DNA of 8,792 nt, taken from the NCBI GenBank assembly GCA_018656855.1, contig JABHYP010000712.1:1-8792 (forward strand), in the 5' to 3' direction. The notes below the pieces were generated by a model that had not been told where the DNA came from, ran no database searches, and was given only the letters and a program-made list of their open reading frames with translations. Position numbers and translations under genes: made by a program. Source of the stretch: Candidatus Latescibacterota bacterium (GTDB lineage Bacteria; Latescibacterota; Latescibacteria; Latescibacterales; Latescibacteraceae). Within the stretch, counting starts at the first letter, position 1. Every line of letters begins with the position of its first letter. Shown piece by piece: positions 1 through 6,955 of this stretch.

Positions 1-2
1 AT

Positions 3-386
3 TTCAGCGGAGAAAACGACCTCAGAGTTACTCATTCGTATGATGACGCCGGCACGTTTATCCTTCTGCCGCCTTCCGGGTGGAAACTGCTGGGAGCGAA
101 CTATCATGTGGAAATATATGAAGTTCCGGAGGGATGGAAATACACTGAACCGGACAGCAAAACTCTGGTCAGGGGCGCGCTTTTACATGCGGTCGAGATG
201 GATGAATTGATGCGATTTTATTATTGCCTTCATCCTGATTTTATGAGGACGCTTGACAGGAATTCGTTTTACAGTTTTTTCAACATGTTGAAAAACATGA
301 GCGGCGAAGAGAGACAAAAATTTTTGGACGAAAAAGCACTTTATGGAGAGATCAGCGGGAAACTGAAAATAAACTTTAAGATATAA
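3..386 (+). CDS. C-terminal part of an unidentified protein (5' end outside window)
   Basis: An open frame runs from the left edge to a TAA at 384-386, giving 127 residues, so the gene begins outside the window. A GTG at 108 could be read as a start, but the same frame is open and looks protein-like upstream (e.g. GTFILLPPSGWKLLGANYHVE), which favours a longer truncated gene. I do not recognise the family. The visible part begins with a probable beta-rich stretch (about residues 1-45) with Trp/Gly/Pro turns. A helical, charged region follows (RGALLHAVEMDELMRFYY, then KNMSGEERQKFLDEKALYG), ending in a basic tail KLKINFKI. No signal peptide, membrane segment or catalytic motif is visible in this portion. 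The stop codon lies inside the first unit of a heptamer repeat tract, so the natural C-terminus may have been altered. Coding status is likely; function is unknown. Confidence 0.72.
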   Translation, partial: FSGENDLRVTHSYDDAGTFILLPPSGWKLLGANYHVEIYEVPEGWKYTEPDSKTLVRGALLHAVEMDELMRFYYCLHPDFMRTLDRNSFYSFFNMLKNMSGEERQKFLDEKALYGEISGKLKINFKI

Positions 387-410
387 GGGATAAGGGGAAA
401 GTTTATAGAT

Positions 411-438
411 TATGGTTTATGGTTTGTGGTTTGTGGTT
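411..438. repeat. Four tandem 7-bp units, consensus TRTGGTT
   Basis: Two TATGGTT units (411-417, 418-424) are followed by two TGTGGTT units (425-431, 432-438), with no interruption. Related heptamers continue in the same register on the left: TATAAGG at 382-388 and GATAAGG at 389-395. The tract is non-coding and lies between the stop of the preceding gene and argG. It resembles in unit length the heptanucleotide STRR repeats known from heterocystous cyanobacteria, but the sequence differs and no relationship is claimed. Confidence 0.85.
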
Positions 439-457
439 TATAAGGAAAAGGGTGAGG

Positions 458-548
458 GTAAATCGTAAATATAATTTTCAATGAGCAATTATGAAATATT
501 AAAAAGGACAACGGACTATTTGAAACTTGAAATCTGAAACCTGAAACT
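458..548. repeat. In-register run of 7-bp units ending in four TGAAAYY units
   Basis: Read in steps of seven from 458, this stretch falls into similar neighbouring heptamers: GTAAATC/GTAAATA (458, 465), CAATGAG/CAATTAT (479, 486), GACAACG/GACTATT (507, 514). It ends in four clear tandem units at 521, 528, 535 and 542 with consensus TGAAAYY. These boundaries share one 7-bp phase with the TRTGGTT units upstream. The run ends 7 bp before the argG Shine-Dalgarno (CGGAG, 556-560), so it would form most of any argG leader. No CRISPR-like repeat/spacer organisation is present. Confidence 0.75.
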
Positions 549-566
549 TATTTTTCGGAGTAAATC

Positions 567-1769
567 ATGAAAAAAAACGTATCGAAAGTTGTTCTTGCCT
601 ACTCTGGAGGCCTTGACACATCGATTATTATACCATGGCTCAAAGAAAATTACAACTGCGAGGTTATTGCCATGGCCGCCGATGTGGGGCAGCATGAGGA
701 GCTTGACGGTCTCGAAGAGAAGGCTCTTAAATCAGGCGCTTCAAAGCTGTACATCGAGGATCTTCGTGAAGAATTTGTGACAGATTTTGTCTACCCCACA
801 CTGATGGCTGGAGCGGTGTATGAAAGTAAGTATCTTCTTGGAACATCGTTTGCCCGGCCGCTCATAGCGCGTCGGCAGGTTGAAATAGCGCGCCGTGAAA
901 ACGCCGATGCTGTCAGCCATGGCGCCACGGGCAAGGGAAATGACCAGGTGCGTTTTGAGCTGACATACAAGGCTTTTGCACCCGAGTTGACTATCATATC
1001 ACCATGGCGTGAATGGAACATAAAAAGCCGTGAGGACGCCATAGAATATGCCGCATCGAAAAATATTCCTATTGCGCAAACGAAGGAAAAAATATACTCC
1101 CGCGACAGAAATCTCTGGCACATCAGTCATGAGGGCGGGGAACTCGAAGATCCATGGAACGAGCCCCGTGAAGATGTGTATATGCTGACTGTTTCTCCCG
1201 AAAAGGCGCCTGATAAGCCGGAATATGTTGAGATAGACTTTGAAAGCGGGAGGCCGGTTTCTCTCGACGGAAAAGCTTACAGCCCCGTAGCTCTCGTTGA
1301 GAAGTTGAATGAGATCGCATCACGCAACGGTGTGGGGCGAGCGGATATTGTTGAAAACCGCCTGGTCGGAATGAAATCACGCGGCGTTTATGAAACTCCA
1401 GGCGGCACGGTTCTCTATGAAGCCCACAGAGCGCTTGAAACCCTGACGCTTGACCGAGATACAATGCACTATAAAGAGGGAGTTGCACTGCGTTATGCTG
1501 AACTTGTATACTATGGCAAGTGGTACAATCCGCTCAGGGAGGCGCTCGATGCTTTTGTGGAACATACCCAGATACACGTCACCGGCACCGTGCGAGTCAA
1601 ACTCTATAAAGGTAACTGCGCGGCAGTCGGTATAAAGAGCCCGTACTCACTATATCGTGAGGACATCGCCACATTTTCTGAAGATGAGGTTTATAACCAG
1701 TCGGATGCTGAAGGTTTCATTAATCTTTTCGGTCTTCCGGAGACAGTCAGCGCAAAATTCAGAAAGTGA
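567..1769 (+). CDS. argG: Argininosuccinate synthase
   Basis: Cytoplasmic enzyme of arginine biosynthesis: citrulline + aspartate + ATP gives argininosuccinate + AMP + PPi. The 400-residue product has the usual family length. The N-terminal PP-loop AYSGGLDTS is at residues 11-19 (ATP pyrophosphatase fold). The aspartate/citrulline site segment GATGKGNDQVRFE is at about 119-131, and the conserved SRDRNLWHISHEGGELEDP block is at 178-196. The C-terminal half contains the family's VENRLVGMKSRGVYETPGG region, part of the synthetase/tetramerisation domain. The ATG at 567 is preceded by CGGAG (556-560) with 6-nt spacing, supporting this start. It lies directly downstream of a heptamer repeat tract. 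Its TGA stop overlaps or nearly touches the start of the sulfatase gene, suggesting a shared transcript. No other arg genes are visible in the window. The protein looks complete and normal. Confidence 0.98.
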   Translation: MKKNVSKVVLAYSGGLDTSIIIPWLKENYNCEVIAMAADVGQHEELDGLEEKALKSGASKLYIEDLREEFVTDFVYPTLMAGAVYESKYLLGTSFARPLIARRQVEIARRENADAVSHGATGKGNDQVRFELTYKAFAPELTIISPWREWNIKSREDAIEYAASKNIPIAQTKEKIYSRDRNLWHISHEGGELEDPWNEPREDVYMLTVSPEKAPDKPEYVEIDFESGRPVSLDGKAYSPVALVEKLNEIASRNGVGRADIVENRLVGMKSRGVYETPGGTVLYEAHRALETLTLDRDTMHYKEGVALRYAELVYYGKWYNPLREALDAFVEHTQIHVTGTVRVKLYKGNCAAVGIKSPYSLYREDIATFSEDEVYNQSDAEGFINLFGLPETVSAKFRK

Positions 1770-1777
1770 CATCATCT

Positions 1778-3283
1778 ATGAAAATAAATCGAAGAGAAGC
1801 ATTAGAGCGGGTAGCTGTGGCGTGTACCGGCGCTATGCTTTCACGGTGCGTGCATCAAAGTGAGGCACGAAGGCCCAATATCATCTTCATCATGACAGAT
1901 GACCAGACAGTGGATCAGATGAGCTGTTATGGCAACAAAATTCTCAATACCCCGAATATGGACCGACTGGCAAACGAAGGGACGCGGTTTGCAAATAGTT
2001 TCTGTACAAATTCGCTTTGTGCGCCGAGCCGTGCATCTATACTTACCGGTTGCTATTCCAGTATTAGCGGTATTACCGGTAACTCTGAGAAGAAGGGAGA
2101 TGTCGAAAGGTTAAATCCCGAACTTCCAACATTTCCGGAACTTCTTCGGCAAGCCGGCTATTACACGGCTCTAATAGGGAAATATCACATTCGCCATGAT
2201 CCGAAAGGCTTTGATGAGTGGCGGATACTGCCGGGGCAGGGCTCATACTTTGACCCTGAGTTCATAGAGAACGGTGTCACAACCCAAAACAGGGGATATG
2301 TGACAGATGTAATTACGGACAAAACTATGAACTTTCTCAACAGGATCGATAAAACACAGCCGTTTTGCCTGGTATACCAGCATAAAGGACCACACCGGCC
2401 TTTTACGCCAGCGCCGCGTCATGCGAACCTTTGGAACGATATGGAATTTCCATATCCCGAATCTTTTCACGATGATTATGCCACCCGGCGTATCGCGAAA
2501 CTTGCCTCGGATATGAAGATTGAGGTCAGCCTTGCCGGGGATTACGATGATCTTCCTGAGGGTCTCTCCGAAGAGGAGAAGAAAAAATGGATTTTTCAAC
2601 ATTTTGTGAAAGACAGTTACCGTGCGGTCGTCGGGATAGATGAAAATCTCGGCCGTATGCTGGACTACCTTGACGATCAGGGGCTTAGAGAGGATACGCT
2701 CATCATCTATACCTCCGACAATGGATTTTTTCTGGGAGAGCACGGCTGGTATGACAAGCGGTTCATGTACGAGCCTTCTCTCAGGATTCCGCTTGTTATC
2801 CGATATCCGCGGCTCGGCGTAGCCGGGCAGGTCAGCGACGAAATGGTTCTGAACGTTGATGTCGCCCCGACCATTCTGGATATTGCCGGAATTCCTGTGC
2901 CGGATGTCATGCACGGCCGGAGTTTGAAACCGATACTGGAGGGGAATCCGCCTTCAGGTTGGCGGCAATCCGTATATTACGCCTATTACGAGGATTCCTG
3001 GCGCATGTACCAGAACCTCGATCCCGAACTCCTGAACGACGAGACCTATAAGAAATACTTCACGGCTCACCGGGTAGGGCCTCATCGCGGCGTTCGCACA
3101 GACCGCTACAAGCTCATCGAGTATTACACCGAGGGCGATTATTTTGAACTGTTTGACCTTGCGGCTGATTCGCATGAACTACGAAACCTGTATGGCGAAT
3201 CCGGATATGAGGGCATAACGCGCGAGCTTACAAAGGAATTACAGAGACTCAGGAAACTGTACGGAATTGTGGACAAATCCTGA
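1778..3283 (+). CDS. S1-family (formylglycine-dependent) sulfatase, probably exported, glycan-type
   Basis: Predicted to hydrolyse sulfate esters, most likely on a carbohydrate. Numbered from the ATG at 1778 (501 residues). The alkaline-phosphatase-like metal site starts with TDD (D41, D42). The modification motif CAPSR has its cysteine at 81, the residue a maturase would oxidise to formylglycine. GKYH (134-137), HKGPHRPF (202-209), TSDNG (D314, N315) and GEHGWYDK (K327) supply the other metal- and sulfate-binding positions. The C-terminal small domain is present (GVRTDRYKLIEYY, then ELFDL). HKGPHRP..PAPRH resembles N-acetylglucosamine-6-sulfatase-type enzymes, but the substrate cannot be fixed. 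The N-terminus MKINRREAL with a short hydrophobic stretch looks like a weak Tat-type signal; the LSRC at its end is not a good lipobox. An alternative GTG start at 1766 would overlap argG's stop by 4 bp; neither start has a strong ribosome-binding site. No maturase gene is in view. Confidence 0.94.
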   Translation: MKINRREALERVAVACTGAMLSRCVHQSEARRPNIIFIMTDDQTVDQMSCYGNKILNTPNMDRLANEGTRFANSFCTNSLCAPSRASILTGCYSSISGITGNSEKKGDVERLNPELPTFPELLRQAGYYTALIGKYHIRHDPKGFDEWRILPGQGSYFDPEFIENGVTTQNRGYVTDVITDKTMNFLNRIDKTQPFCLVYQHKGPHRPFTPAPRHANLWNDMEFPYPESFHDDYATRRIAKLASDMKIEVSLAGDYDDLPEGLSEEEKKKWIFQHFVKDSYRAVVGIDENLGRMLDYLDDQGLREDTLIIYTSDNGFFLGEHGWYDKRFMYEPSLRIPLVIRYPRLGVAGQVSDEMVLNVDVAPTILDIAGIPVPDVMHGRSLKPILEGNPPSGWRQSVYYAYYEDSWRMYQNLDPELLNDETYKKYFTAHRVGPHRGVRTDRYKLIEYYTEGDYFELFDLAADSHELRNLYGESGYEGITRELTKELQRLRKLYGIVDKS

Positions 3284-3357
3284 TGATTTATTATATTATT
3301 CCTTTAACCGGGCACTACTGAAACTGAACAATAAAAAATCACCTGCGAGGATTATAT

Positions 3358-4905
3358 ATGAGCGATTACCCTGATTTTTTTCAGGAACACAGGCTTGCAA
3401 AACGGGCAAAACTTCTTGAGGACGGCGTCAATCCCTATCCTTACTCGTTCTCCGCAACCCATACTATATCGGAACTCATCGAGAACTTCGAAACTCTTGA
3501 AGCGGACAAAAGCGAGGTGATATGCGCTGGCCGTCTGCTGTCTTCAAGGAAAATGGGTAAATCGTGGTTTCTGGACATTATCGACAGAGACTGTAATTTA
3601 CAGACCTATATCCGATCCGGAGAAGCTTCAGAGGATACAGTTAAACTTGTTCCCAACATTGACATCGGCGACTGGCTCGGAATTACCGGCCAGCTTTTCA
3701 GAACACGCACCGGCGAACCGACCATCCTTGTAAGGAACATGGTAATACTCGGCAAATCGGTAGCGGATGTGCCCTTCGGGAAACTGCACGACGGGACTAC
3801 AAGTTATACGCTTTCGAACACCGAAGTACGCCGACAGAAGCGTTATCTCGACTGGATTACCGACCCCGAATCTGTAAAACGTTTTGAACTACGTTCAAAA
3901 ATTATTTCCCTAACCCGGCGTCACATGGAGGGTGAGGGATTTCTCGAGGTGGATACACCGACGCTGGAGATGGTATACGGAGGCGCCGAGGCGCGGCCGT
4001 TCACTACGACAGTTCAAGCTCTCAGCGGACAGAGCGTCTATCTCAACATTTCACTAGAACTTCCACTCAAACGGTATATTGTCGGCGGATTCCCGAAAGT
4101 GTTTGCTCTCGGCAAGTGCTTCCGAAATGAGGGTATCGATGCCACCCATAACCCTGAATTCACACTGCTCGAGTGGTACGAAGCCTTCACCGACTATGAT
4201 GACCAGATGCGGCGGTTCGAAAAACTCACCTGTTTTGTTGTCGAGCAATGCACGGATTCGCTCAAGATAAAATTTCAGGAGAGGGAAGTCGATTTCACAC
4301 CGCCATGGAAGATAATACGCGTTCCTGAAGTGGTCAGAGAAATTTTCGGCTGCGAATATGAGGATATTGACCGTAAAGCCCTCGAATCCCGTCTCGACAG
4401 TGAAATGAGCGATGAGAAACTTTCATACATTGGAATCAGCCGGGATACTTACCGCGCTCAACTCGCCACTGAAAAACTCGGTGCGCTTGTTATGGAGATT
4501 GTCGAACGCGAACTCGAATCTTCCGGCAGACTCTGGGATCCCTGTTTTATCTGCGACCATCCGCGCGACATTTCACCGCTCACCAAGATCAAGCGCGGCA
4601 ATCCAAACTTTGTCGAACGTTTCGAGCCTCACATCGCTAATTTCGAGGTGGGAAATGCATACAGCGAGCTTACCGATCCTGTGGAGCAGTACGAGCGCTT
4701 CACTACCCAGCGTTCAGGGGATACGGAAAAAGATTACGAGGAACATCCCATCGACATGGATTTCGTCCATGCCATCGCTTGCGGCATGCCGCCCACCGGT
4801 GGCGTCGGGTATGGTATCGACCGTCTTGTCATGCGCCTTGCGGGGAAGGAATCGATCAGGGATGTTATTCCGTTTCCGATGAGAATGGGGAAGGGTGGGG
4901 AGTAA
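3358..4905 (+). CDS. lysS: Lysyl-tRNA synthetase, class II
   Basis: Charges tRNA(Lys) with lysine in the cytoplasm. The product has 515 residues, the normal size for the bacterial class II enzyme. An N-terminal OB-fold anticodon-binding domain spans roughly residues 52-135 (ICAGRLLSSRKMGKSWFLDI, then LGITGQLFRTRTGEPTI). The catalytic domain follows: RYLDW (162-166), motif 1 region FLEVDTPTLE (195-204) with GGAEARPF, and motif 2 FRNEGIDATHNPEF (255-268). Then come LEWY (271-274), the lysine-site NAYSEL (433-438) and motif 3 GGVGYGIDR (481-489). The OB domain and full length argue against EpmA/PoxA, which lacks that domain. Small departures from the commonest sequences (EWY rather than ELY, SLELPLK rather than SPELYLK, GYGIDR rather than GIGIDR) make it a somewhat divergent LysRS. 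Start: GCGAGG (3345-3350) lies 7 nt before the ATG. It is 74 bp downstream of the sulfatase with no terminator seen between them. Confidence 0.95.
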   Translation: MSDYPDFFQEHRLAKRAKLLEDGVNPYPYSFSATHTISELIENFETLEADKSEVICAGRLLSSRKMGKSWFLDIIDRDCNLQTYIRSGEASEDTVKLVPNIDIGDWLGITGQLFRTRTGEPTILVRNMVILGKSVADVPFGKLHDGTTSYTLSNTEVRRQKRYLDWITDPESVKRFELRSKIISLTRRHMEGEGFLEVDTPTLEMVYGGAEARPFTTTVQALSGQSVYLNISLELPLKRYIVGGFPKVFALGKCFRNEGIDATHNPEFTLLEWYEAFTDYDDQMRRFEKLTCFVVEQCTDSLKIKFQEREVDFTPPWKIIRVPEVVREIFGCEYEDIDRKALESRLDSEMSDEKLSYIGISRDTYRAQLATEKLGALVMEIVERELESSGRLWDPCFICDHPRDISPLTKIKRGNPNFVERFEPHIANFEVGNAYSELTDPVEQYERFTTQRSGDTEKDYEEHPIDMDFVHAIACGMPPTGGVGYGIDRLVMRLAGKESIRDVIPFPMRMGKGGE

Positions 4906-5001
4906 ACATATCAATATTTATAATAATTTACTACTTCTGCATCGTGGACGGTTTACAGTAAAGGTAGTATTATTGGGACAAAGAGACAGAAGCAAAAAGT
5001 A

Positions 5002-5121
5002 TATAAGGCAAAGGGAAATAATGAATACTCAATTCCCAATGCTCAACTCTAAAATATGGCAACGGATTAATACAAAATCTGAATTTTAGAATCCGGAACC
5101 TGGAGTTTTGTATTTGGAATT
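5002..5121. repeat. Degenerate heptamer tract in the lysS / epimerase convergent gap
   Basis: In steps of seven, positions 5027-5047 give ACTCAAT, TCCCAAT and GCTCAAC. Positions 5080-5121 give six units of loose consensus TGGAAYY, including TGAATTT, CGGAACC, TGGAGTT and TGGAATT. The order of short blocks matches the tract before argG. TATAAGGCAAAGGG (5002-5015) matches 439-452 at 13 of 14 bases. CAATG (5037) matches 479. CAACGGA (5060-5066) matches 509-515. GGAACCTG (5095) matches GAAACCTG (536). It appears to be a more diverged member of the same repeat type. The flanking DNA 4906-5001 shows no gene. Confidence 0.6.
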
Positions 5122-5134
5122 AATAATCGATTTT

Positions 5135-6493
5135 TCATAACGGAAACCGTGTAAGTTTTCCTTCGTTTTTTATCATTCGGTCGAGGCTGAGCATATTCAT
5201 CATCATGTAACGCGGCTGGTGGAAATTCCCCATTCTATAAATGGATATGCTCTCTCTTTTTTTATCTTCGCCGAACCGATCGACAGCCTGACGCCATACG
5301 CCATGATCGGTGGTCATTGCCCTGAGTGTGAATCCGCGCGCTCTTTCGTACCACTCCTTTGCCCACACATCGCCTGTGTACTCGAGGATGGTCATGCAGG
5401 CAATCAATATCTCGCAGTGCGCCCACATGGTTTTGACCTCAAAAACCGGGCCCGCGGGATGATCGGAACCAGCGAACACGTGGTACATTGTGTCACCCAT
5501 TCCCTCGAAAATATAATCCCAGCTCATTTCAAGAATTCGGCGTACACGGGTTTTCAGGATATTGAAAGCCGTTCCGTTCCCGATACGAATGGCCTCATAC
5601 ATTGCCATCCACTGCGTTTCAATGGTGTGTCCGGGAGATGTTCGCTTCTCGATGGAGGATATTCGTGAATAGTCATGTTCAAGTATCTCGTTCGAGATTC
5701 CATAATCCGGATTCCAGAAACTGTTCATGATGTGATCAAGATGCTCCCTTGCGAGTTCGTCCAATAACGGATCATCATGAAAGTTCAGCAGTTGGGTGAG
5801 AGTCCAAACCATCATGAACGAGTGCCCCTGCGAGCGCAGTCCCCTTTTTGGATAACCGCTCAGCCTGACGCCGCCATAATCAGGATCATTATACCGTTTC
5901 GCCGATGTCAGGATCGAGGTTTTCGCAAGCTCAATGTCCTCCTCCTTGCCCGCAGCCTTGTAATATTCTGCAAGTCCGGTTGCTGCAAACATCGCCCCGT
6001 AGATGTCCTCGCTTGTTCCCTGTCCGCTGCTCTTCATGACTTTCCCGGAACGGTTTACCGCCTCATGCCACATGCCATTTCCCGCATGCATGTGTTTCAC
6101 CATAAAATCGCGCGATTTCTTCGCAACAGCAAGCCAGCGCGGATCTTTGCCAAAATTATTGTACAAAAAGGAATATACCCATACACCGCGCCCCTGGTAC
6201 CAGATGTATTTTTCATCGTTCTGCACCGAACCGTTATCATAAAGCTCACACATAAATCCGCCGAGTTCGCTGTCGTAACCGCCTCTGTCCCAGAAGGGGA
6301 GATACCTGTTTAAAAGACGGTCGTGGTAATCGTCCCTGAGTTCCTCAAGGCTCATCCCTGCGATTTTGGCGGGCAAGACCTTATAAGTGCCGGTTTTAAA
6401 CGTTGTTGGCGGTATAGTCGGTTTTGCGTAGGCAGACAATGTTCCAGTCAGCCCAGCCGTCAGAGCAGTTCCCATAAAGTCGCGTCGTTTCAT
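5135..6493 (-). CDS. Tat-exported AGE-family (N-acylglucosamine 2-epimerase-like) sugar epimerase/isomerase
   Basis: The 452-residue protein belongs to the (alpha/alpha)6-barrel AGE superfamily, which includes N-acylglucosamine 2-epimerases, cellobiose 2-epimerases and aldose-ketose isomerases. The N-terminus MKRRDFMG, followed by a hydrophobic stretch and SAYA-KP (cleavage likely after residue 23), is a good twin-arginine signal, so the enzyme should act outside the cytoplasm. Family residues are visible: QGRGVW with R102, GHTIE (H289, E292), MWAHCE (H358) and FHQPR (H425). H289 and H425 match the two catalytic histidines of the family. The FHxPR form resembles AGE more than cellobiose epimerase, but the substrate is not determined. 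The ATG at 6493 has AAGGAG at 6501-6506 with 7-nt spacing. An in-frame ATG at 6541 would add 16 residues before the signal and lacks such a site. It is convergent with lysS and followed by a degenerate repeat tract. A periplasmic role in handling sugars from glycan breakdown is inferred. Confidence 0.92.
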   Translation of the reverse strand: MKRRDFMGTALTAGLTGTLSAYAKPTIPPTTFKTGTYKVLPAKIAGMSLEELRDDYHDRLLNRYLPFWDRGGYDSELGGFMCELYDNGSVQNDEKYIWYQGRGVWVYSFLYNNFGKDPRWLAVAKKSRDFMVKHMHAGNGMWHEAVNRSGKVMKSSGQGTSEDIYGAMFAATGLAEYYKAAGKEEDIELAKTSILTSAKRYNDPDYGGVRLSGYPKRGLRSQGHSFMMVWTLTQLLNFHDDPLLDELAREHLDHIMNSFWNPDYGISNEILEHDYSRISSIEKRTSPGHTIETQWMAMYEAIRIGNGTAFNILKTRVRRILEMSWDYIFEGMGDTMYHVFAGSDHPAGPVFEVKTMWAHCEILIACMTILEYTGDVWAKEWYERARGFTLRAMTTDHGVWRQAVDRFGEDKKRESISIYRMGNFHQPRYMMMNMLSLDRMIKNEGKLTRFPL

Positions 6494-6498
6494 ATATT

Positions 6499-6506
6499 CT
6501 CTCCTT
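6499..6506 (-). promoter_or_regulatory. Ribosome-binding site that fixes the epimerase start
   Basis: On the minus strand AAGGAGAG occupies 6506-6499, with its AAGGAG core 7 nt before the ATG at 6493-6491. It supports the start at the Tat signal rather than the in-frame ATG 48 bases upstream. Confidence 0.85.
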
Positions 6507-6635
6507 GAATAGCGATATGCACAGTCAAAATGTTTATACAATTATCTTGTTGTATTTTTTTTAAATATAGGAACTCTCTGGGATTCTTTATCGTTTCAGT
6601 CAACCCATGAATTCAGTTTTTCTTCGTTTGAAGGA

Positions 6636-6872
6636 TTATGTTTCCGTGTTTTGCTCATCCCAGTCTAAAAGTCTTTGTTCTCCCGGTAACTGGCGTAAAT
6701 GGGTAATATCCTGGATTACTTCTATAGTGCCCTTAAATATTTTCTGTTTATCACGGATAGCAAGGTAACTGATGTAAAGAAATTTTCCGTTCATTGTAAT
6801 CCAGAAATCCGCACTGTTTTTTTCCTTTGTAAATAAATATAAGAAAATAAATTTTAGATTTCCACTGCAGTG
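6636..6872 (-). pseudogene. 5'-truncated remnant of a PAS / DUF438-type protein
   Basis: The minus-strand frame ending in TAA at 6638-6636 encodes, in its last 60 codons, a convincing PAS C-terminal half. ADFWITMNGKF (codons from 6812 leftwards) leads into LYISYLAIRD, then KGTIEVIQDIT, and finally LPGEQRLLDWDEQ. The pattern 'FWI-x-x-NGKF-x-Y-I-x-Y-x-A-x-RD ... GTxEVxQDIT ... GE-x-RLLDW' matches the PAS segment at the end of DUF438-type signalling proteins. Upstream the frame continues only to about 6872 through AT-rich, non-PAS-like sequence to a TAA. It has no start codon before the domain, so the N-terminal half and any other domains are gone. No ribosome-binding site is seen. The reading frame of the fragment is intact, implying fairly recent decay. 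Family assignment rests on pattern recognition only. Confidence 0.65.
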
Positions 6873-6935
6873 TTATTACTTTATAATATACAATTGTAAA
6901 TCCTCATACAAACTTTAATAATTAAAAACTAACTA

Positions 6936-6955
6936 CCCCGACTCAAGCATCGGGG
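6936..6955. other. GC-rich hairpin between two gene remnants
   Basis: CCCCGA (6936-6941) and TCGGGG (6950-6955) form a perfect 6-bp stem with an 8-base loop, in otherwise AT-rich DNA (6820-6965). No T-run of terminator type follows on either side. It could be a REP-like palindrome or a terminal hairpin left by a transposable element, or simply an old terminator. Identity is inferred, not recognised. Confidence 0.5.

Noticed and set aside
411..548. Possible CRISPR array
   Set aside because: The units are only 7 bp and directly abutting, with no spacers of regular length.
2243..2914. A 223-codon minus-strand open frame opposite the sulfatase
   Set aside because: It lies wholly antisense to a well-supported sulfatase, shows no domain-like sequence and has no ribosome-binding site worth noting; it is a shadow frame.
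4412..4882. A 156-codon plus-strand frame inside lysS
   Set aside because: It overlaps the conserved lysS motifs (NAYSEL, motif 3) in another frame and is rich in Ser/Arg in the manner of out-of-frame translation.
3358..4905. EpmA/PoxA (EF-P lysyltransferase) instead of lysS
   Set aside because: The protein has the N-terminal OB-fold domain and 515 residues; EpmA is about 325 residues and lacks that domain.
5066..5124. Inverted repeat AATACAAAA (5069-5077) / TTTTGTATT (5106-5114) as a bidirectional terminator
   Set aside because: The 9-bp stem is AT-rich with a 28-base loop and no T-run in the right place on either strand; it can arise from the heptamer repeats themselves.
5777..6313. A 178-codon plus-strand open frame opposite the epimerase
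   Set aside because: It is antisense to a clear AGE-family gene with intact catalytic motifs, and the translated sequence looks like reverse-frame noise.
6523..6528. TTGACT on the minus strand as a -35 box for the epimerase gene
   Set aside because: A -10 at normal spacing would fall on the ribosome-binding site, and no good -10 is present there.
6882..6887. TATAAT on the plus strand as a promoter
   Set aside because: No convincing -35 lies 16-18 bp upstream, and there is no intact plus-strand gene downstream.
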